DNA of 13,138 bases from an uncultured Ellagibacter sp. (GCA_934613165.1 CAKTSW010000012.1:1-13138), one strand, 5' to 3'; counted from the first letter of the stretch, positions 1-6,917 are shown. Numbers and translations are program-made. The notes: a model not told the origin generated them from the letters alone.

Positions 1-1
1 G

Positions 2-199
2 CCGGGAACGGTGTTCCGCGACACGGTGATGGCGAACATCCGCACCGAGCATGGGTTCAAAAGCATCGGCCGCGGCGTTTTGAACGTGCGCGAGAACGGC
101 GCGGGGAAGAAGACGAGCCTGGAAACGCCCGAGGAAACCGCCCATGCGCTTGAGGAGCACTTCGGATTCGCTCCGTACCCGTCCGTCGACCCCGAATAA
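2..199 (+). CDS. Probable arylamine N-acetyltransferase, C-terminal end (5' truncated)
   Basis: The frame is open from the first bases of the window to a TAA at 197-199, so this is the last ~65 residues of a gene that starts upstream. The visible part has the look of the C-terminal domain of arylamine N-acetyltransferases (acetyl-CoA-dependent acetylation of aromatic amines and hydrazines): a strand with VMANIRTEHGFKSIGRGVL, a short turn, then an acidic helix with TPEETAHALEEHFGF. The E(x)n-L-x-E-x-FG(F/I) ending is typical of that family. The catalytic Cys-His-Asp residues would lie upstream and cannot be checked. A GTG at 11 is in frame but is not needed as a start because the frame continues upstream. 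It is followed by an independent tRNA gene and is not part of the pilus operon. Identity is moderately sure; another transferase fold is possible. Confidence 0.55.
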   Translation, partial: PGTVFRDTVMANIRTEHGFKSIGRGVLNVRENGAGKKTSLETPEETAHALEEHFGFAPYPSVDPE

Positions 200-203
200 C
201 TTT

Positions 204-232
204 TTGCTATTTTCGGCAAGGTGTGGGAAAAT
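204..232 (+). promoter_or_regulatory. Possible sigma-70-type promoter of tRNA-Val
   Basis: TTGCTA (204-209) and GAAAAT (227-232) are separated by 17 bases, each matching 4 of 6 consensus positions. Transcription would begin near 239-241, about 23 bases before the mature tRNA. The stretch is distinctly AT-rich for this GC-rich window. The call rests on consensus matching and position only. Confidence 0.4.
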
Positions 233-262
233 ACCGGAGCGCGTTTCGCGCAATTCTTTTCT

Positions 263-337
263 GGTCGCTTGGCGCAGCGGGAGCGCAAGTGCCTTACAAG
301 CACTGGGTCGGGGGTTCAAATCCCTCAGCGACCACCA
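263..337 (+). tRNA. tRNA-Val (anticodon UAC)
   Basis: A full cloverleaf can be drawn. The acceptor stem GGTCGCT (263-269) pairs with AGCGACC (327-333). The D stem is GCGC/GCGC (272-275/283-286). The anticodon stem AGTGC/GCACT (288-292/300-304) closes the loop CTTACAA with anticodon TAC at 295-297. The T stem GGGGG/CCCTC carries a TTCAAAT loop. The discriminator is A334 and CCA is encoded at 335-337. Anticodon UAC reads GUA and, with wobble, other valine codons. All stems pair, so the gene looks functional. No neighbouring tRNA or integrase is visible. Confidence 0.97.
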
Positions 338-344
338 GGTATTC

Positions 345-373
345 AAAAGCCATCGGTTTCCGGTGGCTTTTTT
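345..373 (+). terminator. Intrinsic terminator of tRNA-Val
   Basis: AAAAGCCATCGG (345-356) pairs with CCGGTGGCTTTT (360-371) over 12 base pairs with one T-G wobble and a TTT loop, ending in an uninterrupted T run (368-373). It begins 8 bases after the tRNA CCA end. The A tract before the stem and the T tract after it make it partly bidirectional in form. It isolates the tRNA from the downstream pilus operon. Confidence 0.92.
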
Positions 374-429
374 CTTTGCCTCGTCTAGGGGCGGGACTCT
401 CTTGACGCGGGCCTCTGCGCTGCGGAACG

Positions 430-449
430 TGTTGGATTGCTGTTGGATT
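430..449 (+). repeat. Phased direct repeat upstream of the pilus operon
   Basis: TGTTGGATT occurs at 430-438 and again at 441-449, an exact 9-base direct repeat with an 11-base period, so both copies lie on the same face of the helix. The spacing resembles tandem half-sites of OmpR/PhoB-type response regulators. It lies ~160 bases upstream of cpaB in a 237-base gap that otherwise contains a 10-base GC palindrome (517-526) and no convincing gene. A regulatory role is inference. Confidence 0.4.
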
Positions 450-554
450 CTTGCGATTTTTCGCGTGAAGCTGGTCGAATCTGCGGGCACTTCGCCTCTT
501 CTTGGCGGGTGCTTTTGCGCCGGCGCTAGGCGTGTTGCGGGCTCTTTCCCCGTC

Positions 555-582
555 TTGTTCCGCTGAACCCTGAATCTAGCAT
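555..582 (+). promoter_or_regulatory. Tentative promoter of the Tad pilus operon
   Basis: TTGTTC (555-560) and TAGCAT (577-582) are separated by 16 bases, each 4 of 6 to the sigma-70 consensus. Transcription would start near 589. This would exclude the ATG at 581 as a start codon and favour the ATG at 611. It would also remove the 5' half of the hairpin at 583-608 from the mRNA, so either this promoter or the RNA hairpin model may be right, not both in full. A TTGACG at 402-407 looks like a good -35 but has no acceptable -10 at 17-18 bases. Confidence 0.3.
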
Positions 583-608
583 GGCTTCCACTTCAACGAG
601 TGGAGGCC
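583..608 (+). promoter_or_regulatory. Inverted repeat burying the cpaB ribosome binding site
   Basis: GGCTTCCACT (583-592) pairs with AGTGGAGGCC (599-608) over 10 base pairs (one T-G wobble) around a hexaloop TCAACG. The 3' arm contains the only good Shine-Dalgarno sequence of cpaB, GGAGG at 602-606, and the arm ends two bases before the ATG at 611. As RNA it would hide the ribosome binding site of the first operon gene. As DNA it is a 26-bp dyad at the expected transcription start and could be an operator. The structure is seen directly; its function is inferred. Confidence 0.5.
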
Positions 609-610
609 GA

Positions 611-1465
611 ATGAAACGAACTCGAACGATGATTGTCGGAATCGTGTGCGGAATAGCGTGCGCGGTCTGCGTTTTGCTGTACCTGCAGGACGTGGGCGCC
701 CGCGCCGAGGCCGCGCGAGCCGAAGCGCTCGACCGCTTTGGCGGAGACCAGCTCGAAGTTTGCGTGGCGAAGCGCGATATCGCGACGGGCGAGACGATTG
801 ATGAAGGGTCGATCGAAAAGCGCATGTGGGTCGCCGACCTTCTCCCCGAAAGCCCGGTGACCGTTTCTGCGGAAGTGGTGGGGAAGCAGGCGACGTCTTC
901 GATCCTCAAAGGCGAGGTGATCGCATCGCAGCGGTTCGAAGAGGCGCTTTCCGCGGTTGAGGTCCCCGACGATTTAACCGCCGTGAGCGTTCCCGCCCGC
1001 GACGTCCAGACGGTTGGGGGAGCGCTTCGGCCGGGAATGCTTGTCGACGTGTATGCGACGGGGCAGTCCTCGGCGCTGCTCGTTGCGCACGGCGTGCTCG
1101 TCTTGTCTACGAACGCGAACGGCAATGCGAAGGGCTCTGCGGACTCCGTTTCGTGGGTAACGCTCGCTCTTTCCCCTGAAAACGTGCAGGAAGTGGTTTC
1201 AATCGCGCAATCGTCGCAGCTGTACTTCGCGCTTCCCGGCGACGACGTCCCCGACCCTTTGCCGACGAGCGGGAATGCCCAGGGTAACGGGTCTCAAGCG
1301 ACGGATTCGTCGGCGACCGCAAACGACGTAGTCGGTCAGGCAGAATCTACGGTCTCTGCGGCAGACGATGCATTGAACAGGGAAAATGCGGGCGATGCTG
1401 GAGGTGCCGGCGCGGTTGCCGCTCAAAGTCAACCGGTCGACGTTCGCGGCGAAGGGAGCAAATGA
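611..1465 (+). CDS. cpaB: Flp pilus assembly protein CpaB/RcpC (SAF domain)
   Basis: The 284-residue product belongs to the CpaB/RcpC family, an extracytoplasmic accessory of Tad pilus biogenesis. Residues ~7-25 form one membrane-spanning signal anchor after a basic MKRTRT start. Residues ~48-109 are a SAF domain (LEVCVAKRDIATGETIDEGSI... ending KGEVIASQRF). Residues ~120-210 are the RcpC domain with VPARDVQTVGGALRPGMLVDV and a strand-rich tail to LYFALPGDD. The last ~70 residues are a low-complexity Ser/Ala/Asn/Gly linker, probably disordered. I chose the ATG at 611 because GGAGG lies 4 bases before it; an in-frame ATG at 581 has no ribosome binding site. In diderms this protein partners the secretin, but no secretin is present here, so it must act in the cell wall space. 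First gene of the operon; its stop overlaps the tadZ start (ATGA). Confidence 0.9.
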   Translation: MKRTRTMIVGIVCGIACAVCVLLYLQDVGARAEAARAEALDRFGGDQLEVCVAKRDIATGETIDEGSIEKRMWVADLLPESPVTVSAEVVGKQATSSILKGEVIASQRFEEALSAVEVPDDLTAVSVPARDVQTVGGALRPGMLVDVYATGQSSALLVAHGVLVLSTNANGNAKGSADSVSWVTLALSPENVQEVVSIAQSSQLYFALPGDDVPDPLPTSGNAQGNGSQATDSSATANDVVGQAESTVSAADDALNRENAGDAGGAGAVAAQSQPVDVRGEGSK

Positions 1466-2736
1466 TGGGTGCGAAGGTCATGTTGTGCATCGACGAGGAG
1501 AGCGCTCGAAGGCCTGAAGTCATCGGGCTTGCCGGCGAAAACCTGTTCAGCCAGCCTTGGCTCGACGTTCGGACGAGCGCCCAATCGGCGCGCGAGGGGG
1601 CTCGCCTGGAAGTCCCGATAGAGGAAGTGTGGGTGGCATCGTGCGACGACGTCGAGCCGGTGAATCTTGCCGCCGCGATCAAACGCGACAACCCTCGAAG
1701 ACGGGTGAGTCTTCTGTCGGGTCAGCCGTCGGGATCGCTTCAGAGCCGGATTCGCGCGGCGGGGGTCGACGCGGCGTTGTCTCATCAGGCGCTGGCGGAG
1801 CGCTATGCCTTCTGGAAAGAGCGCTCCCTCAACCTTGGTGCACCGGCGCCCTCTCATGCGTCCGGTGGAGGCGCGGTGGATGGTGCGAGCGTGAAAAGCG
1901 TCGCCGCGAAAAAGACGACGCTCGCTGAAGGCCAGGCGAAACGGGCGCTTCTCATCACCGTTGCAAGCGGTAGCGGTGGTGCTGGCAAGAGCGCGATTTC
2001 CGCTGTTGCCGCGGTTCTGCTTGCGGCGAGCGGGCGCAAGACGCTTCTTCTTGATGGAGACCTGCAGTTCGGCGATATGCGCGAATTGCTTGGAGCGGAA
2101 CATGCTTTCGGGGTTGACGAGGTCCTTTCGGGGGCGGTGGGCATGGACTCCGTTCCGTATTCGGAAGGCGTGCCGTGCGTGTTGGCCGCCCCGAGGCGCC
2201 TTGAGCAATCGGAGGCTCTTTCCGGCCAGTTCGGCGCCCTCGTCGATTCCGTCTTGCCCTGCTTCGACGTTGTCGTGGCGAACACGGGGGCAAACTGGGG
2301 AGAGCATCATGCGGCATTGCTCGAAAGGTCGTCGAAAGCGCTTATGGTTGTCGACCAGCGCTCCTCGTCCCTTCGTGCGTGCAGGCATGCGCTCGAACTC
2401 TGCTCGCGATGCGGCATCGCGACGACCCCCTTCTCGTTTGCGGTGAACCGGTGCTCGAAGCGCTCGCTGTTCTCGTCGATCGATATTTCTTGCGCCATGC
2501 AGGGTGCAAGTGCGTTCGAACTGCAGGACGGAGGCGTCGAGGTGGAGGAGATGCTCGGGTCGGGGCTCGCTTGCGATCTTGCGCGTTCCCGAAACGCTTT
2601 CGTCCAGAGCGTGCGAGAGCTTCTCGACGCTCTGCTTGCCGACCCCGCCGGGGCCGATTCGGCGCTTTTCCGGGAAGAGCTGCAGCCCCGGGGCCTTTTC
2701 TCGCGCCGGAGGCGGGGAAGGAGCGCGGACTTATGA
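1462..2736 (+). CDS. tadZ: Flp pilus localisation ATPase TadZ/CpaE
   Basis: The 424-residue product has the two-part TadZ/CpaE layout. An atypical receiver-like domain (residues ~4-120: VMLCID, EEVWVASC, RVSLLSG, AAGVDAALS) is joined by a loose linker to a MinD/ParA-like P-loop domain from ~165. TadZ marks the cellular site where the Tad machine is built. The P-loop reads GSGGAGKS at 170-177 with the catalytic Lys176 present, but the signature lysine of the KGGxGK deviant Walker A is Ser171 here. The following DGDLQFGDM fits the A' motif. The receiver-like domain lacks an evident phospho-acceptor Asp at the end of strand 3 (VWVASC). The start overlaps the cpaB stop; the second ATG at 1465 has better spacing to GGGAG (1454-1458) and may be the true start. 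It overlaps tadA by four bases. Confidence 0.88.
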   Translation: MMGAKVMLCIDEESARRPEVIGLAGENLFSQPWLDVRTSAQSAREGARLEVPIEEVWVASCDDVEPVNLAAAIKRDNPRRRVSLLSGQPSGSLQSRIRAAGVDAALSHQALAERYAFWKERSLNLGAPAPSHASGGGAVDGASVKSVAAKKTTLAEGQAKRALLITVASGSGGAGKSAISAVAAVLLAASGRKTLLLDGDLQFGDMRELLGAEHAFGVDEVLSGAVGMDSVPYSEGVPCVLAAPRRLEQSEALSGQFGALVDSVLPCFDVVVANTGANWGEHHAALLERSSKALMVVDQRSSSLRACRHALELCSRCGIATTPFSFAVNRCSKRSLFSSIDISCAMQGASAFELQDGGVEVEEMLGSGLACDLARSRNAFVQSVRELLDALLADPAGADSALFREELQPRGLFSRRRRGRSADL

Positions 2737-4058
2737 CGCTTCTGGCCCGTGTTCAAGCTGCCGGGAATGCCGATTCCTCGCAAGAGACGTATGGGAAGGC
2801 CGACGCTCTCGAAGCGCTTCGATCGAGGGTTCGGGAAGGTCTTTCGGCCGACGCCATCGCAAAGCTTGCGCTCGAAAACCCGGAAAAGGCGCGCAACGAG
2901 ATTCGGGCTATCTGCCGCGGCGAGTTCGAAGACGGTTTGCTGCGCGAAGTCGAACCCGAGAGACGGGATCGCTTGGTTGAGGAACTGATCGATTCCATGT
3001 TGGGCTTGGGACCGCTCGAGGCGCTTCTTTCCGATGAGTCGGTCACCGAGATCATGGTGAACGCAACGCAGTCCATCTTCTTCGAGCGAGGTGGTGTGCT
3101 CCATGAAAGCGGGATGTCGTTTTCGAGCGACGATGAAGTTCGCATGCTCATCGATCGCATCATCGGCCCGTTGGGACGGAGGATAGACGAATCGTCTCCC
3201 ATGGTGAATGCTCGCTTGCCGCAAGGGCATCGCGTCAACGCGATTATCCCGCCGCTCGCAATCGACGGTCCGATGCTTACCATCCGAACGTTTTCGTCTC
3301 GCGTCATCACGCTCGAGGACATGGTCGAGGGCGGTTCGATCGACCCTGACGTGAGGCTATTCCTTATTTGGGCCGTCCGGCTGCGGAAGAGCATTGCGGT
3401 TTCGGGAGGAACGGGCAGTGGGAAGACGACGCTTTTGAACGCCTTGTCGTGCCATATTCCCGATTCCGAGCGAATCATCACGATAGAGGACTCGGCCGAG
3501 CTGCGTTTTCTTAAGCATCCTCACGTCGTTCGCCTTGAAGCCCGCCCCCGAAACGCGGAAGGCGTTGGCGAGGTGACGATTCGGGACTTGGTGGCGAATG
3601 CGCTTCGCATGCGGCCTGATCGGATCATCGTCGGGGAATGTCGAGGCGGAGAGGCTCTAGACATGATTTCAGCGATGAACACAGGGCACGAAGGTTCGCT
3701 TACGACGCTTCACGCCAACGCTCCGAGGGAGGCGATTTCCCGATTGGTGACCATGGTCCGATTCGCGGCGGAATTGCCGGTCGATGTCATCGAGGCGCAG
3801 ATAGCGACGGCTTTTTCGCTCATCGTCCAGACCGCTCGATCAGCGAGCGGCTCGCGCGTTGTCACCCATGTGTCGGGGGTGTCGTTCGACGAGTCGAGTC
3901 GATCGTGCATTGTGAAAGATTACTACGAGCGAGACGAGCGAGCCGGGTTCGGTTTTTGGAGGGCGCTGCCGGATTGGGGCCGTCTTCTTAGCTCGAGGGG
4001 TGTTGCGACCGAAAAGGAGGTGGGGGAATGGAGGCAGGGACTGCGCTTTGCCTCGTGA
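2733..4058 (+). CDS. tadA: Tad pilus assembly ATPase TadA/CpaF
   Basis: This is a 441-residue VirB11/GspE-type hexameric secretion ATPase that powers Flp pilus assembly at the cytoplasmic side of the membrane. The N-terminal domain includes [21 protein letters not shown], typical of CpaF. The motor core has Walker A GGTGSGKT at 225-232 (Lys231), an Asp-box region with [13 protein letters not shown], Walker B RIIVGE with Glu302, and the His box [12 protein letters not shown] at 318-329. All key residues are present and the length is normal. The ATG at 2733 makes an ATGA overlap with the tadZ stop and has GGAAGGAG upstream; the frame is open further upstream, but inside tadZ. Its 3' end holds the strong ribosome binding site of tadB, which it overlaps by 31 bases. 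Confidence 0.97.
   Translation: MTLLARVQAAGNADSSQETYGKADALEALRSRVREGLSADAIAKLALENPEKARNEIRAICRGEFEDGLLREVEPERRDRLVEELIDSMLGLGPLEALLSDESVTEIMVNATQSIFFERGGVLHESGMSFSSDDEVRMLIDRIIGPLGRRIDESSPMVNARLPQGHRVNAIIPPLAIDGPMLTIRTFSSRVITLEDMVEGGSIDPDVRLFLIWAVRLRKSIAVSGGTGSGKTTLLNALSCHIPDSERIITIEDSAELRFLKHPHVVRLEARPRNAEGVGEVTIRDLVANALRMRPDRIIVGECRGGEALDMISAMNTGHEGSLTTLHANAPREAISRLVTMVRFAAELPVDVIEAQIATAFSLIVQTARSASGSRVVTHVSGVSFDESSRSCIVKDYYERDERAGFGFWRALPDWGRLLSSRGVATEKEVGEWRQGLRFAS
4014..4022 (+). promoter_or_regulatory. Strong Shine-Dalgarno sequence of tadB inside tadA
   Basis: AAGGAGGTG is complementary over its whole length to the usual 3' end of 16S rRNA and lies five bases before the ATG at 4028. 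It fixes the tadB start 31 bases inside the end of tadA. It is the strongest ribosome binding site in the operon, so tadB can be initiated independently of coupling. Confidence 0.75.
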
Positions 4059-5002
4059 GCGGGCTGCTTGCGCTTGTCTCCGGGGCCTCGCTTGCCTTTT
4101 CGTTTGCGGACGGAATTGCAGGAAAGTCACGCGCCGCTTCGCGCATCGAGGGAGGGCGGGCTGCTCGGGGGAGGGTCGCATGGCTTGTGCGCAATGGAGT
4201 GCCTCCTCTGAAGCCGCTCGCGTGCAGGCTTCTGAGGATTCGAAAGGTCGGACAATCGACCGACGACGTCGTTTCGATGCTTCGCAACGCCGGATATATC
4301 GCAACTGCATCGTCTGCTTTGTCGATCGCGATCGGCGGAGCCGTTCTGATGCTCGCGGCGGGATGGGTACTTACCGCCAACGCCGCCGGCGGCGTGGCTT
4401 TGGCGGCATGCGCGGTGGCCGCGCTTTTCTCGGCGGCCGCGACTGCGAGGGAAAGGCGTCGAGAAGCGATTCGCGAGGCGGTTCCCGACGCTCTTCGGTC
4501 GATGACGGTGTGCTTCCGGTCGGGGCTGTCCCTCTTGCAGACCATGCGGCAGGTTGGGACGGAGGCGAAAGGGCCGATCGGCGAGCTCTTTTCGCATGTT
4601 GCCCATCTGCTGGAAACGGGCGGCAGCACGCGGGAGGCGCTTGCGACGTTTCGCGAGGGGGATTCCGTTCCCGAGCTGTCGTTCGTGGCCGTGGCGCTTG
4701 ATGTGCAGCATCAGACGGGCGGAAGCCTGGAACGTGTTCTGGATGCGGCACGGGAAAGCATCGAAAGCGGGCTCGAGCTCGAGCGGTCGCTTCGAGTCCA
4801 GACGGCCCAAGCGAAGCTTTCGGCTCGAATCGTCAGTGTGATGCCCCTTATCCTCGTCGTTCTGTTCTCGCTGGTCAGTGATGACTTTCTCGCCCCGTTT
4901 TTCTCGAGCTTCATAGGGGTTGTCTTGCTCGCCGTCGCCGTTTCCATGCAACTTGCCGGCGTTTTGATCGTGCGTCGCATGTTGAAAGTCGAGGTGAACT
5001 GA
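4028..5002 (+). CDS. tadB: Tad inner-membrane platform protein TadB
   Basis: The 324-residue product is a polytopic protein with a type II secretion F domain. An N-terminal membrane segment is at ~5-27, two more lie at ~90-140, a cytoplasmic F-domain follows (EAVPDALRSMTVCFRSGLS ... GGSLERVLDAARESIE), and two C-terminal membrane segments close it (VMPLILVVLFSLV and FIGVVLLAVAVSMQLAGVLIV). TadB pairs with TadC to form the platform that couples the TadA motor to pilin extraction from the membrane. The LRSGLSLxQ-type motif and the Q(T)GG(S)LxxVL box are characteristic. The start is set by the very strong ribosome binding site at 4014-4022. Its TGA shares one base with the tadC ATG (TGATG at 5000-5004), indicating coupled translation. 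Confidence 0.92.
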   Translation: MEAGTALCLVSGLLALVSGASLAFSFADGIAGKSRAASRIEGGRAARGRVAWLVRNGVPPLKPLACRLLRIRKVGQSTDDVVSMLRNAGYIATASSALSIAIGGAVLMLAAGWVLTANAAGGVALAACAVAALFSAAATARERRREAIREAVPDALRSMTVCFRSGLSLLQTMRQVGTEAKGPIGELFSHVAHLLETGGSTREALATFREGDSVPELSFVAVALDVQHQTGGSLERVLDAARESIESGLELERSLRVQTAQAKLSARIVSVMPLILVVLFSLVSDDFLAPFFSSFIGVVLLAVAVSMQLAGVLIVRRMLKVEVN

Positions 5003-5931
5003 TGGCCGTCGAAGGAGGAGCTTTCTTTGTAGGCGCAGCGGCGTTTTCGTTCGCGTCTGCTTCGCTGATCGGGTCGTGCGCGTCAGGCGCTTATACTCGC
5101 CGGCGTTTGAGGGAAAAGGGCCGTAAGGCGGTTTTCGGGGAGGAAGGCGCGCGCTTGCCCGGCGCGGTCGGGGGAGTTGTGCGTTGCATGGAGGCATGCA
5201 GCAGGAGCGCCGCGGCGAAACGTCAAGGCGCCGTTCCCGAAAAGACCGCTTACGGAAGGCGGGACCGTGCAGCGGATATCCGTCGGGCGGGTCTAGCCGG
5301 CTCGGTGAGCGTTCGGGGCTTTGCTCGCGCTCAGATGCGCCTTGCTGCTTTGGGCGCATTCGCCGGGCTCCTGCTCGGTTTCGTCTTCTCAATCGAGCTT
5401 GCGTTTGTTCTTGCCTGCGCAGGGCTTTTCCTGGGCTGGGCGTCTCCGGGATGGGCCGTTCGCTTCCGTGGGAAGACGAGGAAGGAAGAGCTCGAGAAGC
5501 ATTTGCCGGAAATGCTCGATGTTCTTTCGCTCGGGCTTCGAAGCGGGCTGTCGTTCGATCGGAGCCTCGATGCCTACATCGATCATTTCGACACGCTGCT
5601 CTCTCAGTCGCTTGCCTCGGCGAAGCGGCAATGGACGCTCGGCTTCTCCTCGCGAGACGAGGCTTTGCGGTCTCTCGCGGATGCGTACGATTCGGTGCTG
5701 TTCTCGCGGTGCGTCGAGGCGACCATTCGGTCCCTTCGCTTCGGCTCTTCTCTTGCGGAAAGCCTCGAATCGATCGCGGGAGAGGCGCGCGGTGTCTATC
5801 GTGCGGTTCGGCAGGAACGGGTCGCGAAAGCGCCGGTGAAGATGATGATACCCACGGGCGCTCTCATGCTGCCGGCGATGCTGCTGCTTGTTCTCGGGCC
5901 GGTGCTGCTCGAGTTGATAGAGGGATTCTGA
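5002..5931 (+). CDS. tadC: Tad inner-membrane platform protein TadC
   Basis: The 309-residue product is the second F-domain platform protein. It has an N-terminal hydrophobic segment (~6-28), an unusually long basic stretch (~30-105, rich in Arg/Lys with several Cys), a central pair of membrane segments (~113-150), an F domain with HLPEMLDVLSLGLRSGLSF and SLAESLESIAGEAR, and a final membrane helix near the C terminus (IPTGALMLPAMLLLVLGPVLL). It should heterodimerise with TadB under the TadA ATPase. The start is the ATG overlapping the tadB stop by one base. A 13-base gap follows before the first pilin, the longest gap between genes in the operon up to the zinc-ribbon gene, unless the DUF192 gene starts at its later ATG. 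Confidence 0.9.
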   Translation: MAVEGGAFFVGAAAFSFASASLIGSCASGAYTRRRLREKGRKAVFGEEGARLPGAVGGVVRCMEACSRSAAAKRQGAVPEKTAYGRRDRAADIRRAGLAGSVSVRGFARAQMRLAALGAFAGLLLGFVFSIELAFVLACAGLFLGWASPGWAVRFRGKTRKEELEKHLPEMLDVLSLGLRSGLSFDRSLDAYIDHFDTLLSQSLASAKRQWTLGFSSRDEALRSLADAYDSVLFSRCVEATIRSLRFGSSLAESLESIAGEARGVYRAVRQERVAKAPVKMMIPTGALMLPAMLLLVLGPVLLELIEGF

Positions 5932-5944
5932 GAAAGGATGGGAA

Positions 5945-6166
5945 ATGGATTGCATACAGAAAGCGGTTTCGAAGGTAAGAGGGAAAGCGATAGGGGCTTG
6001 GTGCGCGTTGCGCTCGAAGCTTGCGTGCGAAAAGGGGCAGGGCACGACGGAGTACGCGATTCTGGTCGGCGTGCTCGTGGTGATCGCCATCATCGCGATT
6101 ACCCTTTTCCGCCCCAAGATCCAGGAGCTTTGGGATGCGATCGCCAACGGCATCAACGGGTTGTAA
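5945..6166 (+). CDS. flp: Flp-family major pilin precursor
   Basis: The 73-residue product is a class III (Flp) prepilin, the likely main fibre subunit. A 31-residue basic leader ends in CEKG. The predicted prepilin peptidase cut gives a mature N terminus QGTTEYAILVGVLVV with Glu at +5 and Tyr at +6, the hallmark of Flp pilins. The following ~20 residues form the hydrophobic assembly helix. The mature subunit would be only 42 residues, a usual Flp size. The ATG has GAAAGGA about six bases upstream. The TAA at 6164-6166 is directly followed by CG, so a TAACG overlap joins it to the next pilin frame. No separate promoter was seen for it although the major pilin is normally needed in excess. Confidence 0.9.
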   Translation: MDCIQKAVSKVRGKAIGAWCALRSKLACEKGQGTTEYAILVGVLVVIAIIAITLFRPKIQELWDAIANGINGL

Positions 6167-6399
6167 CGTCGCTCGACTCGGTCGCCGTATCTGCGAAGCG
6201 CAAGCTTGCGGGGCGGGGCGGCCAGGGCACGGTGGAGTATGCGGTCGTGCTTGCGGGGCTGCTTTGCGTGGTTCTCGGCTTGGGCGCTCTATCGAACGCG
6301 TTCTCGGACGGGCTTTTCGTTCGCCATGCGCTCGTCTCGGCGTCCCACCATGTTCAAGCTGCGGCACTCGGGTCGGTCGGCGACGTTTTCTCGTACTGA
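6166..6399 (+). CDS. Second Flp-like prepilin with non-canonical start
   Basis: A second Flp-like prepilin follows in the -1 frame. It carries RKLAGRGG|QGTVEYAVVLAGLL, closely parallel to SKLACEKG|QGTTEYAILVGVLV of the preceding pilin, with Glu at +5, then a 58-residue mature chain ending in GDVFSY. It is probably a duplicated pilin that became a minor or alternative subunit. No ATG, GTG or TTG exists between the previous stop and the cleavage site. I give the ACG at 6166 as start because it overlaps the previous TAA by one base (TAACG), like the TGATG junctions elsewhere in this operon; the leader would be 19 residues. The nearest canonical codon is TTG at 6130, inside the preceding gene, with AGGAG only two bases before it; it gives a 31-residue leader. 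The reading frame is sure, the start is not. Confidence 0.72.
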   Translation, partial: TSLDSVAVSAKRKLAGRGGQGTVEYAVVLAGLLCVVLGLGALSNAFSDGLFVRHALVSASHHVQAAALGSVGDVFSY

Positions 6400-6917
6400 T
6401 TCGCCGTGCGGCGGCCGGGCAGAGCGGCCAATCGACGGTCGAAGCGGCGTTCGCTCTTCCAATCGCGATGTTGTTGGTGCTGTTGCTGGTTCAACCGGGG
6501 ATCGTGCTGTACGACCGTATCGTCATGCAGGCGGCGGCGTCCGAGGCATGCCGGCTTCTTGCGACGTTGGACGAGGGGGACGAATCGGGTGTTGCCGAAG
6601 CGTTCGTGAGAAGGCGCTTGGGGGCGGTTCCCGGACAGGAATGCTTTCATGTGCACGGCGGCGGATGCTCATGGGAAATAGAGTTCGAAGGCGGGCAATC
6701 GAGCGAGTCGGTGACGTGCCGCATCGCAACGCAGCTGAAGCCCCTTCCTCTCATCGACGCTTCGTCGGGGCTTCTCGGGCTGACGAACGAGAGCGGGACC
6801 TTTCTTGTGAGGGTCGAGGCGACCATGCCGACGCAGCCTGCATGGGCATGGTCTGCCTCCGCCGGGTCATCGCCTTCCGAGTGGATAGGAGCATGGGCTC
6901 ATGAAACGAGCGGGTAG
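6399..6917 (+). CDS. tadE: TadE-like minor pilin, non-canonical start
   Basis: The ~172-residue product is a TadE-type minor pseudopilin. A short basic leader RRAAAGQSG is followed by |QSTVEAAFALPIAMLLVLLLVQPGIVLYD, with Glu at +5 of the predicted cleavage site and one long hydrophobic helix. A soluble domain with four Cys (CRLLATLD, ECFHVHGGGC, VTCRI) suggests disulfides outside the cell. No ATG/GTG/TTG lies in frame near the leader; the closest is TTG at 6264, deep in the previous gene. ATT at 6399 overlaps the previous TGA by one base (TGATT), and CTG at 6396 also overlaps it. I give 6399. It ends 17 bases inside the next gene. The family call is firm; the start is not. Confidence 0.78.
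   Translation: MRRAAAGQSGQSTVEAAFALPIAMLLVLLLVQPGIVLYDRIVMQAAASEACRLLATLDEGDESGVAEAFVRRRLGAVPGQECFHVHGGGCSWEIEFEGGQSSESVTCRIATQLKPLPLIDASSGLLGLTNESGTFLVRVEATMPTQPAWAWSASAGSSPSEWIGAWAHETSG

Noticed and set aside
263..337. tRNA-Val as an attachment site of an integrated element
   Set aside because: I saw no repeat of the tRNA 3' end elsewhere in the window and no integrase; the pilus operon looks native in base composition.
402..430. TTGACG at 402-407 as a -35 element of the pilus operon
   Set aside because: It is a good -35 match, but no acceptable -10 lies 16-18 bases downstream.
144..566. Open frame of 140 codons across the tRNA and terminator
   Set aside because: It runs through a perfect tRNA-Val and its terminator, has no ribosome binding site and reads as low-quality protein.
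526..1125. Reverse-strand frame of 199 codons opposite cpaB
   Set aside because: It mirrors the cpaB coding strand; long antisense frames are common in GC-rich DNA, and its product is Ser/Thr/Ala-rich without domain character.
4127..5392. Reverse-strand frame of 421 codons opposite tadB/tadC
   Set aside because: The product is Arg/Pro/His-rich, as expected for an antisense shadow, and both forward genes are well supported by family motifs.
5938..6165. Upstream extension of the second pilin frame back to the ATG at 5938
   Set aside because: It would place about 76 residues of unlikely sequence over the first pilin gene and before a prepilin leader; the first pilin is clearly coding in the other frame.
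6135..6398. ATG at 6135 as the start of the TadE-like gene
   Set aside because: It would add 88 Arg/Gly/Cys-rich residues before the leader and overlap both pilin genes; a prepilin leader should be short.
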